From positions 62,001 to 126,000 of the forward strand of contig JAETSB010000006.1 in NCBI GenBank assembly GCA_021769865.1: a stretch of 64,000 bases of DNA, written 5' to 3'. Each line of letters starts with the position of its first letter. Position 1 is the first letter of the stretch. The DNA comes from Oscillospiraceae bacterium. GTDB lineage: Bacteria > Bacillota > Clostridia > Oscillospirales > Oscillospiraceae. The position numbers and the translations under genes were made by a program. Positions 16,040-23,890 of this stretch are shown one piece after another. The notes beneath the pieces were generated by a model. It worked only from the letters and a program-made list of their open reading frames with translations. It made no database searches and was not told the origin of the DNA.

Positions 16040-17017
16040 TTATAAATGCGATGGACAGCCATGCTCCGCCGCCCCGGCAGCCTCCCGGTGGAGAGCCCGC
16101 TCATAGATCAGCTCTCCGGTGATGCTGACGGCGATCTCCTCCGGCGTCACGGCCTTGATGGCGGTGCCGATGGGGGTGTGGACCCGCCGGATGGCCTCCT
16201 CGGGGACGCCCGCCTCCCGGAGCTTTCCGTTAACGTAGGCGGTTTTCGTCCGGGAGCCCATGACCCCCACGTAGCGGAGGGGCCGCCGGAGAAGCTGCTC
16301 CTCCACCTCGAAATCGTGGCTGTGGCCGCTGGTCATGACCACGGCGTAGTCCTCCGCCGTCAGCTCCAGCCCTCCGGCAATGTCCGTGTAGGGGTGGCAT
16401 ATCACCATCTCCGCCTCCGGGAAGCGCTCCTTGCCGGCAAACTCCGAGCGGTCGTCGAACACGGCCACCCGGAAACCCACGCTTCGCAGCACCGGCACCA
16501 GGGCCAGGGCGCAGTGCCCGCCGCCGAAGATCACCACCCGCTCCCCCACGGGTAGGGGCAGGACCAGCCGTTCCCCGTCCCAGGCGGGGCCGCCGGGCCC
16601 CTCTTCCAGCAGAACGGGGGCTCCCTCCGCCGTCAGGGCCAGCCAGCCGCCCCGGCGGGCCTCCAGCCGGGCCAGGACCTCCCGGGCCAGAGACCTCCAG
16701 CCGACGCTGTCACAAGGGATGAACTGGAGGAACACCGTCTGTTCCCCGCCGCAGACGGAGTCCAGCTCCCCGCCGTGGCGAAGCTCCAGTCGGCGGAGGT
16801 TGGATCGGCCCTCTTTCAGCACCTCCGCCGCGAAAGCCAGGGCCTGAGCCTCTCCCGGCCCGCCGCCGATGGTCCCGGCGATGAGGCCCTCCCGGCCCGC
16901 CAGCAGCTGGGCCCCGGTTCCCCGGGGGGTGGACCCTTCGGCGGAGACCACCGTGACCAGCACGGCGTCCTCTCCCCGATCCAGCAGGGACAAGAGGGTT
17001 TCAAAAATCGTACGCAT
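16040..17017 (-). CDS. xdhC: XdhC/CoxI-family protein (molybdenum hydroxylase maturation factor)
   Basis: A 325-residue protein. The N-terminal XdhC/CoxI domain (about 10-75) has VTVVSAEGSTPRGTGAQLL and the GTIGGGPGE loop; the C-terminal Rossmann XdhC domain (about 160-300) has VVIFGGGHCALALVPVLRSVGF and YVGVMGSRTKTAYV..IGTAIKAVTPEEIAVSI. XdhC proteins bind sulfurated Mo cofactor and insert it into xanthine dehydrogenase-type enzymes. None of those enzymes is in this window. Convergent with the Mo operon. ATG follows AAAGGGG. Confidence 0.93.
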   Translation of the reverse strand: MRTIFETLLSLLDRGEDAVLVTVVSAEGSTPRGTGAQLLAGREGLIAGTIGGGPGEAQALAFAAEVLKEGRSNLRRLELRHGGELDSVCGGEQTVFLQFIPCDSVGWRSLAREVLARLEARRGGWLALTAEGAPVLLEEGPGGPAWDGERLVLPLPVGERVVIFGGGHCALALVPVLRSVGFRVAVFDDRSEFAGKERFPEAEMVICHPYTDIAGGLELTAEDYAVVMTSGHSHDFEVEEQLLRRPLRYVGVMGSRTKTAYVNGKLREAGVPEEAIRRVHTPIGTAIKAVTPEEIAVSITGELIYERALHREAAGAAEHGCPSHL

Positions 17018-17033
17018 GGGGATTCCCCTTTCT

Positions 17034-17714
17034 TCAGCTCGTGACCAGCTTCCCGGCCAGCACCATCTCTCTTGTCAGCGGCTTATCCTCCGGCAGGTCT
17101 ACGGTGATCACGTGCCACAAAGACCCGCCGTGCCTGTCCTCCTGGGCCCCGTGGTGGTAGTGGACGGAGACGCTGTGAACCGGCGTCCTGGGGGACAGAT
17201 CGTCGTAGAGCGCCATGGCCTCATCCGCCATGGCCTCCCGCATGGTTTCCTCCTCCGGCACCGGGGCGCCGCGCTTGTCACTGAAATCGACGCGGATATC
17301 TACCACCGGCTCCTCCGGGCTCCAGGGCTTCCACCGGGCCCGCCAGAGGGCCCGGTTCCCATTGACCTGGGGGCTCTTGGCGATCCCCAGGTTCATCCGC
17401 AAAACCGTCTCCCGCCGTTCGTCCTCCACCAGGCCGGATTTCAGCTCATAGCCCAAGGCCCGGCGTCCTTCTCCGCCCTTTAGGGTAAAGGCCCGGTAAT
17501 ACCGGTTGTCCACCGGGTTGTACCAGGCCCAATGCCCCTGCGGCACTAGGTCCGGGTAGACCTTGGCGGCGTATACCCGCAGCTGCACAGTGGAGACCAG
17601 ATTCCCCAGCACCGGCGACCAGCCCAGCACCGCCCACATAAGGCCCTGGACTGCCAGAATCGCCAGCAGCCAGGGGGCCGCTGCCTTGGAGATTTTTCCC
17701 AGTCTCGCTTTCAA
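17034..17714 (-). CDS. Hypothetical single-pass membrane protein (TTG start after a G tract)
   Basis: A 226-residue protein I do not recognise. One transmembrane helix (APWLLAILAVQGLMWAVLGW, about residues 14-33) is followed by an extracytoplasmic domain rich in charged residues, including WYNPVDNRYYRAFTLKGG and a His-rich VSVHYHHGAQEDRHGG. The likely start is TTG at 17714, four bases downstream (in the reading direction) of a run of 13 G; longer readings in frame run back into the TraX-like gene. The G run may act as the Shine-Dalgarno sequence. It lies 29 bases after the TraX-like stop and 16 bases before xdhC, so it may be cotranscribed with both. Confidence 0.6.
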   Translation of the reverse strand: MKARLGKISKAAAPWLLAILAVQGLMWAVLGWSPVLGNLVSTVQLRVYAAKVYPDLVPQGHWAWYNPVDNRYYRAFTLKGGEGRRALGYELKSGLVEDERRETVLRMNLGIAKSPQVNGNRALWRARWKPWSPEEPVVDIRVDFSDKRGAPVPEEETMREAMADEAMALYDDLSPRTPVHSVSVHYHHGAQEDRHGGSLWHVITVDLPEDKPLTREMVLAGKLVTS

Positions 17715-17718
17715 GGGT

Positions 17719-17731
17719 CCCCCCCCCCCCC
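17719..17731. repeat. Homopolymer of 13 C (G on the coding strand)
   Basis: Thirteen consecutive C residues between the TraX-like stop and the TTG start of the hypothetical membrane protein. Such tracts slip during replication and are also error-prone in sequencing. Confidence 0.9.
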
Positions 17732-17743
17732 TTCTCCGCCCGG

Positions 17744-18592
17744 TCAGCCTCCTGCCAGAAGCGGATACGCCGCCCAGGACAGCGCGTATAAGATGTAGAT
17801 ATGGGCGGGGTAGAACACATAGAAGAAGCGTTTCGGCCCCCGGCCTCTTTGCCCATTGTAACACAGCATCGGCAGGACCGCAAGGGCCCCGTACCACTCG
17901 TAGACAGAGGTGAACATCATCGTCCAGTGGAACTCCGGGGACCGGGAGAACACCAGCAGGGGATAAAGGAAATCATAAAGCACCGTGAAGCCCGCGAACA
18001 CGCCGGCTTGAGCCCTTCGGTTTTTTCGAAAGCCGTACAGCAGAATCCCCATGAGAATCGTGCCGATACCGGCGTCCGGATTCGAGTTCCACATAGGCAG
18101 GAGCGTATACCCCAGGACGGACAGGGGCATTTGCAGCGCAGACGCTGCCCCCATAAGTACGCTGGCCAGAATGGGCCACGCCAGGGGCAGGACCACCGCC
18201 GCCAGCCCCGGCCCCCAGCGCCTTTCCGCCAGCCAGTCCATACCCTGAAAAACGATCATCAAAATGGCAAAGGAAGTCATCATGCCGTTCATGGGGTAAA
18301 AGCCGTCGGGCCGGACCAGCACGCCGCACATCATCAAAAACAGCAGGCCCGACATCAGCAGGTGGATTCCATATACTTTTATAAAGTACTTTTTTCTGTC
18401 ATGAGTATGGGTGAACCCCTCCACGAGGCAGAACAAAAACAGCGGCGCGGACAGCCGCCCCGCCATGCTGAACCACTCCGGAACCCGGCCTGTGTAGGCA
18501 AAGAAATAGTGAATATGGTCCAGGACCATCAAAACCAGGGCAATCCATTTCAGCCCCGAGGCGCTGAGGCCCCTCGTTTTTGTAAGTTCCAT
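17744..18592 (-). CDS. TraX-family membrane protein
   Basis: A 282-residue multi-pass membrane protein (about eight helices) of the TraX/acyltransferase-like family. The start shows SASGLKWIALVLMVLDHIHYF, the typical first helix with the conserved D-H, then RLSAPLFLFCLVEGFTHT and a C-terminal FYVFYPAHIYILYAL. F-plasmid TraX acetylates pilin; chromosomal Firmicute members have no assigned substrate and may modify cell-surface polymers. ATG at 18592 is preceded by GAAAGGAAAG; a TTG six codons earlier has no site. An inverted repeat lies just upstream. Confidence 0.85.
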   Translation of the reverse strand: MELTKTRGLSASGLKWIALVLMVLDHIHYFFAYTGRVPEWFSMAGRLSAPLFLFCLVEGFTHTHDRKKYFIKVYGIHLLMSGLLFLMMCGVLVRPDGFYPMNGMMTSFAILMIVFQGMDWLAERRWGPGLAAVVLPLAWPILASVLMGAASALQMPLSVLGYTLLPMWNSNPDAGIGTILMGILLYGFRKNRRAQAGVFAGFTVLYDFLYPLLVFSRSPEFHWTMMFTSVYEWYGALAVLPMLCYNGQRGRGPKRFFYVFYPAHIYILYALSWAAYPLLAGG

Positions 18593-18607
18593 CCGTGTCT
18601 TTCCTTT

Positions 18608-18651
18608 CAATTGTATTATTGAATTGATACACTGGTATAATAATACAATTG
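18608..18651. repeat. Inverted repeat upstream of the TraX-like gene
   Basis: Perfect 13-bp arms CAATTGTATTATT and AATAATACAATTG separated by 18 bases, AT-rich in a GC-rich genome, ending 16 bases before the start codon. Candidate operator covering the promoter. Confidence 0.65.
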
Positions 18652-18668
18652 GTTGGAAAAGTCAAGCG

Positions 18669-18704
18669 AAAAAAGCCCCGCGCCCGGTCAAAGACCGGGC
18701 GCGG
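18669..18704 (-). terminator. Terminator of the NhaC-type transporter gene
   Basis: Minus-strand 12-bp perfect stem CCGCGCCCGGTC/GACCGGGCGCGG with loop TTT, then GGC and six T residues. Confidence 0.93.
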
Positions 18705-18739
18705 ACAGAAGGAAGGTGGAGTTCCTTCCGGGGGCTGGC

Positions 18740-20491
18740 TCAGGAGATGCTGGGATTCTTGGAGCGGATCACGAACAGCGTGCCGATCATCAGCACGATG
18801 CCGATGGGCAGGCCCAGCAGGCCGGGGGCTCCCAGGCTCACCAGGATACCGGCGATCAGGTAGGTCACACCGGACACCACCGCGCAGGTGATGGCGTAGG
18901 GCAGCTGGGTGGACACGTGGTTCACGTGGTCGCACTGAGCGCCGGCGGAGGCCATAATGGTGGTGTCGGAGATGGGGGAGCAGTGGTCGCCGCAGACGGC
19001 GCCGGCCATGCAGGCGGAGATGCAGACGATGGCCATGGGGTTGTCCATGGAGAAGACGTTCTGCACAATGGGGATCAGAATGCCGAAGGTGCCCCAGGAG
19101 GTGCCGGTGGCGAAGGCCAGCAGGCAGCCGATGGCGAACACGATGAGGGGCAGGATCATCTGCAGGCCGGAGGCGGAGGACCGGACAAAGTCCCGGACGA
19201 AGAACTTCGCGCCCAGGGAATCCGTCATGCCCTTCAGACTCCAGGCGAAGGTGAGGATCATGATGGCGGGGACCATGGCCTTGAAGCCCTCGGGGATGCA
19301 GCCCATCATATCCCGGAAGCTCATGGACCGGCGAATGAGGTAGTAAATCAGGGTGAAGACCAGGGCGAAAGCGGAGCCCAGCATCAGGCCCACGGAGGCG
19401 TCGGAGTTGGAGAAGGCGGAAATGAAGCCCTCGCCCTCGAAGAAGCCGCCGGAATAGATCATGCCGATGACGCAGCAGATGATGAGGACCACCACGGGCA
19501 GCACCAGGTCCAGCACGGAGCCCTTATCCTCGGGGGAATCGTCGGCGGCATTGGCGTAGGGGTTGGAGCCGGAGAAGAGGTCGCCCTTCTCCGCGGCGTT
19601 CTTCTCAAACTTCGCCATGGGGCCGAACTCGGTCTTCATGAGGATCATGCCCACCATCATGACGATGGTCAGCAGGGCGTAGTAGTTGTAAGGAATCGCC
19701 CGGAGGAAGAGGTTGAAGCCCTGGCCGTCCTCGGCGAAGCCCGCCACGGCGGCGGCCCAGGAGCTGATGGGGGCGATGATGCACACCGGGGCGGCGGTGG
19801 CGTCGATGATGTAGGCAAGCTTGGCCCGGGAGATGTTCTGCTTGTCGGTGATGGGCCGCATAACGCTGCCCACCGTCAGGCAGTTGAAGTAGTCGTCGAT
19901 GAAGATCAGCACGCCCAGGAGCACGGAGGCCAGCTGCGCGCCGACGCGGCTCTTGATGTGGTCTTTGGCCCAGCGGCCGAAGGCGGCGGAGCCGCCCGCC
20001 TTGTTCATGAGGCAGACCATGGAGCCCAGGATGATCAAGAAGATCAGGATGCCCATGTTGTAGCTGTCGGTGACGGAGGCCACGATGCCGTCGTTGAACA
20101 CGTGGAGGATGGTGGCCTCAAAGGCGAAGTTGGAGTACAGCAGGCCGCCCACCAGGATGCCCACGAACAGCGAGGAGTAGACCTCCTTGGTAATCAGGGC
20201 CAGGGCGATGGCGATGATGGGGGGCAGCAGGGACCAGAAGCTGTTGTAGAAATTGCTGGAGGACAGGACATAGCCCGTGTACTCGCTGTCCGCGCAGGTC
20301 TCGCAGGGAACGGCTTCGCCGTCCTCGGACAGGACGACGCCCATGGTCCCGCAGTCGGGGCACTCGACATACTTGGTTCCACTCAATTCCGTGGGGTCCT
20401 CTCCCGCCGCCAGGGCGGGAACGGTCATAGCCGCGCACAGCAGCAGCATGACCGCCAGCAGAGGCAGAAACCGTCTTCTCAGGTTCTTCAT
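18740..20491 (-). CDS. NhaC-family transporter under lysine riboswitch control, with an N-terminal Cys-rich extension
   Basis: A 583-residue protein. Residues 1-29 form a signal-peptide-like helix (LPLLAVMLLLCAAMTVPALA); 30-75 hold a zinc-ribbon-like KYVECPDCG...VPCETCAD; about 11-12 transmembrane helices follow with the NhaC signatures FIDDYFNCLTVGS, PISSWAAAVAG and GAVCGDHCSPISDTT. NhaC proteins are Na+/H+ antiporters, but riboswitch-controlled Firmicute members are thought to carry lysine; the upstream lysine riboswitch favours that. The Cys-rich extension is unusual for the family. RBS TAGGAGAGAG. Confidence 0.88.
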   Translation of the reverse strand: MKNLRRRFLPLLAVMLLLCAAMTVPALAAGEDPTELSGTKYVECPDCGTMGVVLSEDGEAVPCETCADSEYTGYVLSSSNFYNSFWSLLPPIIAIALALITKEVYSSLFVGILVGGLLYSNFAFEATILHVFNDGIVASVTDSYNMGILIFLIILGSMVCLMNKAGGSAAFGRWAKDHIKSRVGAQLASVLLGVLIFIDDYFNCLTVGSVMRPITDKQNISRAKLAYIIDATAAPVCIIAPISSWAAAVAGFAEDGQGFNLFLRAIPYNYYALLTIVMMVGMILMKTEFGPMAKFEKNAAEKGDLFSGSNPYANAADDSPEDKGSVLDLVLPVVVLIICCVIGMIYSGGFFEGEGFISAFSNSDASVGLMLGSAFALVFTLIYYLIRRSMSFRDMMGCIPEGFKAMVPAIMILTFAWSLKGMTDSLGAKFFVRDFVRSSASGLQMILPLIVFAIGCLLAFATGTSWGTFGILIPIVQNVFSMDNPMAIVCISACMAGAVCGDHCSPISDTTIMASAGAQCDHVNHVSTQLPYAITCAVVSGVTYLIAGILVSLGAPGLLGLPIGIVLMIGTLFVIRSKNPSIS

Positions 20492-20513
20492 AACGCTCTC
20501 TCCTAAAATAAAA

Positions 20514-20542
20514 TGAAGTCATGACAGCTCGTCATGACTTCA
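20514..20542 (-). terminator. Riboswitch expression-platform terminator
   Basis: Minus-strand 12-bp perfect stem TGAAGTCATGAC/GTCATGACTTCA with a 5-base loop, followed by TTTTATTTT and then the ribosome binding site of the NhaC-type gene. Confidence 0.9.
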
Positions 20543-20544
20543 TA

Positions 20545-20742
20545 CCGACCACACGAAACGGTTGAATCCACGACAGCGCTCCACCTCCGCAGAGGTGACA
20601 GTCCGGGGGATGTTCTCCCCACGGCCCGGCTTCGTCTCCCTCAGGCGGGAGGGCGAAACCTCGGCGGAAGTCCCTTTCCCCCTCCCCGGTTCCTGAACCT
20701 CTGGGGAGGCGTACTCTTGACGTCCGCGCCTCTATCATGCTG
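20545..20742 (-). ncRNA. Lysine riboswitch (L box)
   Basis: The leader between promoter and terminator has the ordered conserved blocks of the lysine aptamer: AGAGGCGCGG near the 5' end, AAGAGTA, GGGGAAAGGGACTTC, GCCGAGG, then CTGTCACCTC...GGTGGAGCGCTGTCG at the 3' end closing the five-helix junction. High lysine should favour the adjacent terminator and shut off the transporter. Recognition is by eye from consensus blocks; a covariance-model search with the lysine family would settle it. Confidence 0.9.
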
Positions 20743-20748
20743 GCACCT

Positions 20749-20776
20749 ATTATAATAAGCAATTTTAAAATGTCAA
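20749..20776 (-). promoter_or_regulatory. Promoter of the lysine riboswitch transcript
   Basis: Minus-strand TTGACA (20771-20776), 16-base spacer, TATAAT (20749-20754). Confidence 0.85.
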
Positions 20777-20952
20777 CACTCTTTTTCCGCCATTTCCAAG
20801 ATTTCCCCTATTTTTTGCCGCCGCCGCGCCGTTCCGGCTGGGAAAACATGTCCTCCTCCCGCCGATTTTCCCGGGCTCTTGCGCAGTTTGACCAGCCTCC
20901 GGCGGGGGATTCCCGCCTCCGTCGGGCAAAACGACGATTTTTGGAAAAGCGT

Positions 20953-20980
20953 TTGACTTGGTGCGCTAACATGCTACAAT
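20953..20980 (+). promoter_or_regulatory. Promoter of the aminotransferase gene
   Basis: TTGACT (20953-20958), 16-base spacer, TACAAT (20975-20980), 58 bases before the chosen ATG. Between this and the riboswitch promoter (20777-20952) I see nothing further. Confidence 0.75.
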
Positions 20981-21037
20981 AAGAAAATACGCGGCCCGCG
21001 CCGCGGCAGAATGGAAAGCCCCAAGGAGGCGAAAAGG

Positions 21038-22240
21038 ATGAAGTTTTCCAGCAAATGCGAGGCGTGCAGCCTCTCCCCCATTCGGAAATTCCACCCCTAT
21101 GTGGTGGCGGCGGAGGCAGCCGGGCGGCGCGTCCTCCATCTGAACATCGGACAGCCCGACGTGGAGACCCCCCAGGCATTCTTTGACGCCGTGCGGGGCT
21201 TCCATGATCCCGTTCTGGCCTACGCCCCCGCCGGCGGCGTGGATGTGTACCTGGAGGCTGTGCGGGACTATTATCAGAGCTTCGGCGTCTCCCTGGCGCT
21301 GGAGGAAATCCTGGCCACTTACGGCGGCAGCGAGGCCCTCCAGCTCACCGCCGCCTGCATTTTAGACGACGGGGACGAGGTCCTTATCCCCGAGCCTTTC
21401 TACCCCAACTACGACACCTTCATCGGCGTCACCGGCGGAAAGATCGTCCCCATCCCCACCACGTCGGAGGAGGGCTATCGCTTCGCCCGCCGGGAGAAGA
21501 TTGAGCCCCTCATCAATCAGCGCACCAAAGCCATCATGATCACGAACCCCGGCAACCCCACCGGCGCGGTCCTCACCCACGAGGAGCAGCGCCTCCTGCT
21601 GGACATCTGCAAGGAACACGACCTCTTCCTGGTCAGCGACGAGGTCTACCGGGAGATCATCTACTCTGGAAAGAAGCTCAGCTCCCTGCTGGAGTACGAG
21701 GACGGGGCGGAGCACGTCATCGTCACCGATTCCATCTCCAAGCGCTTCTCCTCCTGCGGCGCACGGGTGGGCGCGCTGATTTCCCGGAACCAGCATTTCA
21801 TGGAGCTGGCCATGAAAATCTGCCAGGGCCGCCTCTGCGCCGCCACCCTGGACCAGATCGGCGCCGCCGCCCTGTATCGCCACCTGACGCCGGACTATCT
21901 CCGCTCCGTCCGGGACGAGTATGGCCGGCGGAAGGACGCCCTGGTGGAAGCCCTCTCCAAGCTTCCCGGCGTCACCCACAGCTCCCCGGAGGGCGCGTTC
22001 TACGTCATGGCCACCCTCCCCGTGGACGACGCGGAAAAGCTCCAGTACTTCCTGCTCCAGGAGTTTGAGGACCACGGTGAGACCGTCATGTACGCCCCCG
22101 GCGAGGGTTTTTACGGCACCCCCGGCAGGGGCCGGAACGAAATCCGCATCGCCTACGTCACAAACCCCCAGGAGCTGACCCGGGCCATCGAGCTGCTGGG
22201 CTTAGGGCTGGAGGCATACAACCGGAAGAACGCCAAATAA
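21038..22240 (+). CDS. Class I/II pyridoxal-phosphate aminotransferase (aspartate-type)
   Basis: A 400-residue fold-type I aminotransferase. Visible landmarks: HLNIGQPDVETP (substrate-binding N-arm), TYGGSEALQL, EPFYPNYDTFI, MITNPGNPTGAVLT (Asn), LVSDEVYREIIY (Asp and Tyr holding PLP), the Schiff-base Lys in DSISKRFSSCGARVG, and the C-terminal substrate Arg in GRNEIRIAYV. Substrate is uncertain (aspartate, aromatic or branched amino acids). Start ATG at 21038 behind AAGGAGG; nine extra upstream codons overlap that site. Followed 15 bases later by a Dabb protein. Confidence 0.93.
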   Translation: MKFSSKCEACSLSPIRKFHPYVVAAEAAGRRVLHLNIGQPDVETPQAFFDAVRGFHDPVLAYAPAGGVDVYLEAVRDYYQSFGVSLALEEILATYGGSEALQLTAACILDDGDEVLIPEPFYPNYDTFIGVTGGKIVPIPTTSEEGYRFARREKIEPLINQRTKAIMITNPGNPTGAVLTHEEQRLLLDICKEHDLFLVSDEVYREIIYSGKKLSSLLEYEDGAEHVIVTDSISKRFSSCGARVGALISRNQHFMELAMKICQGRLCAATLDQIGAAALYRHLTPDYLRSVRDEYGRRKDALVEALSKLPGVTHSSPEGAFYVMATLPVDDAEKLQYFLLQEFEDHGETVMYAPGEGFYGTPGRGRNEIRIAYVTNPQELTRAIELLGLGLEAYNRKNAK

Positions 22241-22255
22241 AGGGGAGGGCTTTCT

Positions 22256-22540
22256 ATGATCCGCCATATCGTCATGTGGAAATTCCGCCCCGGCACCGAG
22301 GCCGAGCAGGAGCAATTCCTCAGCGGCCTCCGGGCCTTACAGGGCGTGATCCCCCAGCTGCTGAGCAGTGAGGTGGCCCGGAACGTCGGGTCCGGAAACT
22401 ACGACGCGGTGCTGGTCAGCGAGTTTCACAGCCTGGAAGACCTGGACGCCTACAAGAACGATCCCCGGCACAAGGCGGTCTCCGCCCTGTGCAAGTCCAT
22501 CCGGGAGGACCGCGTGGCTGTTGATTACGAAGTTTTATAA
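22256..22540 (+). CDS. Dabb-family (stress-responsive alpha/beta barrel) protein
   Basis: A 94-residue ferredoxin-like domain with the standard opening IRHIVMWKFRPGT and the His/Asp-bearing LEDLDAYKNDPRHKAVS. These small dimeric proteins are common in clostridia; no reaction is established. It follows the aminotransferase gene by 15 bases with an AGGGGAGGG site and is probably cotranscribed, ending before a strong terminator. Confidence 0.9.
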   Translation: MIRHIVMWKFRPGTEAEQEQFLSGLRALQGVIPQLLSSEVARNVGSGNYDAVLVSEFHSLEDLDAYKNDPRHKAVSALCKSIREDRVAVDYEVL

Positions 22541-22575
22541 ACTTATTATGAAACCTGCGGCAAACCGCCGTGAAA

Positions 22576-22618
22576 GAGGGAGCCGCGCTGTGACTGCACA
22601 GCGCGGCTCCCTCTTTTT
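22576..22618. terminator. Terminator after the aminotransferase-Dabb pair
   Basis: Seventeen-bp stem from GAGGGAGCCGCGCTGTG and its complement, 4-base loop, then TTTTTC; also flanked by A residues for the convergent acetyltransferase gene. Confidence 0.93.
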
Positions 22619-22640
22619 CTCTGTAAAGGCGGTCAGCCTT

Positions 22641-23279
22641 TCATGCCCTTTGCCGCAGGGCCTCCAGGTCTCCGTCCTGAAGGGCCTGGAGGCGTTTCGA
22701 CAGCTTTTCCAGGGGCCAGTCCCACCACTTCAGCTCTAAAAGCGCGTCGATGGTCTCCTGGTCGAACCGCCGCCGGATGGGCCTCGCCGGAGCGCCGCCC
22801 ACGATGGTGTAGGGCGGCACGTCCTTCGTCACCACAGACCGGGCGGCCACGATGGCCCCGTCCCCGATGGTGACGCCGGACAGGAGCACCGCCTCATAGC
22901 CGATCCACACGTCGTTTCCGATCACGATGTCCCCCCGGTGGTCCCAGGCCTCCGTCACCGGCATTCCGTGGTCCCACTCCTCGTAAAAGATAGGAAACAC
23001 ATAGGTGGACAACGAGCTCAGGGCGTGGTTGGCGCTGTTCATCAAAAACCGCGCCCCGCAGGCGATGGAGCAGAACTTCCCAATCACCAGCTTGTCGCCG
23101 TTGACAGGGTAGTGATAGAGCACATTGTTCTTCTGAAAATCCCTGGGGTCGTGGACGAAATCGTTGTAGATGGTAAAGTCGCCCACCTCAATGTTGGGAT
23201 TTTCAATGGCATTTTTCAGGTAAATGGTCTGGCTGTCCCCCGTCCTGGGGTACAGCTTCGTTGGAGCCGGAATCGTCAT
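22641..23279 (-). CDS. Vat/CatB-like xenobiotic O-acetyltransferase (hexapeptide repeat)
   Basis: A 212-residue left-handed beta-helix acetyltransferase, the usual length for streptogramin A (Vat) and CatB chloramphenicol acetyltransferases. The Vat-like start TKLYPRTGDSQTIYLKNAI..NPNIEVGDFTIYND, VLYHYP..GDKLVIGKFCSIACGARFLMNSANH (candidate catalytic His) and DVWIGYEAVLLSGVTIGDGAIVAARSVVTKDVPPYTIVGGAPARPIRRRF are all family hallmarks. Resistance function is possible but not shown; many chromosomal members have other acceptors. Start ATG follows AAAAGGAG; an in-frame reading from 23333 has no site. Confidence 0.88.
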   Translation of the reverse strand: MTIPAPTKLYPRTGDSQTIYLKNAIENPNIEVGDFTIYNDFVHDPRDFQKNNVLYHYPVNGDKLVIGKFCSIACGARFLMNSANHALSSLSTYVFPIFYEEWDHGMPVTEAWDHRGDIVIGNDVWIGYEAVLLSGVTIGDGAIVAARSVVTKDVPPYTIVGGAPARPIRRRFDQETIDALLELKWWDWPLEKLSKRLQALQDGDLEALRQRA

Positions 23280-23416
23280 GAAATCTTCTCCTTTTCGATT
23301 TGACGTTAGTTTAGACGATTCCGGCGCAGGCAATGCAACGCCTCACCCCTTCTTCGCTCCTTTCCCAATCTAAAATTACTTTTATAAATATGTTATAAAA
23401 TGCTGAGACTGCCAGT

Positions 23417-23890
23417 TTACTCCCTCAGCAGCACGGTTCGCGCGTCCAGCTTCCCGTTCTCCAGGGTTACGACGCCATATGCAGGCCGGGCATAGTCCCC
23501 GATGCTGCCGGGGTTGAGAAACAGCGTTTTTCCCCGCTTATCCACCAGAGGCTTGTGGGTATGGCCGAAGAGGAAGAGGTCCAGATCCTTCTCCTCCGCC
23601 GCCAGTCCCGCCGTCAGCAGGGACTGCTTCACGCCGTAGGTATGCCCGTGGCAAAGCAGCACCCGCTTGTCCTCCAGGTATAAGAGCTTCTCCGCCTCCC
23701 GGGAGCCCCGGAAATAATCGCAGTTGCCATACACCTGCTCCATGGGAAGCTCCGGGAAGCGGTCATGGAGCCGTTCCCCGTCCCGCCAGCAGTCCCCCAG
23801 GTGGAAGATCATCCGGGGCGCTTCCCGCTCCACAGCCTGGATCATATTGGAGATATTTCCGTGGGAATCCGACAAGACCAGTACCTTCAT
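23417..23890 (-). CDS. Metallophosphoesterase (YfcE/MJ0936 type)
   Basis: A 157-residue calcineurin-like phosphoesterase. Metal-binding motifs: SDSHGN (block I), HLGDCWRDG (II), YGNCDYFRG (III), CHGHTYG and FGHTHKP (IV, V), in the short arrangement of the YfcE/YsnB phosphodiesterases. Substrate unknown. The ATG at 23890 has GAGGAG 7 bases upstream. Stands alone; the intergenic region on its 5' side holds a separate plus-strand promoter. Confidence 0.93.
   Translation of the reverse strand: MKVLVLSDSHGNISNMIQAVEREAPRMIFHLGDCWRDGERLHDRFPELPMEQVYGNCDYFRGSREAEKLLYLEDKRVLLCHGHTYGVKQSLLTAGLAAEEKDLDLFLFGHTHKPLVDKRGKTLFLNPGSIGDYARPAYGVVTLENGKLDARTVLLRE

Noticed and set aside
17747-17897. N-terminal extension of the hypothetical membrane protein into the TraX-like gene
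   Set aside because: It would overlap the end of TraX in another frame and pass through the G tract; the TTG at 17714 gives a membrane protein with a sensible N-terminus.
18653-20506. A 617-codon open frame on the plus strand, antisense to the NhaC-type gene
   Set aside because: Low-complexity His/Gly/Asp/Val composition typical of antisense reading of GC-rich codons; no ribosome binding site; the opposite strand encodes a clear transporter.
22576-22618. Long GC hairpin considered as a structured RNA
   Set aside because: Position after a stop codon, 17-bp stem and T tail fit a simple intrinsic terminator.
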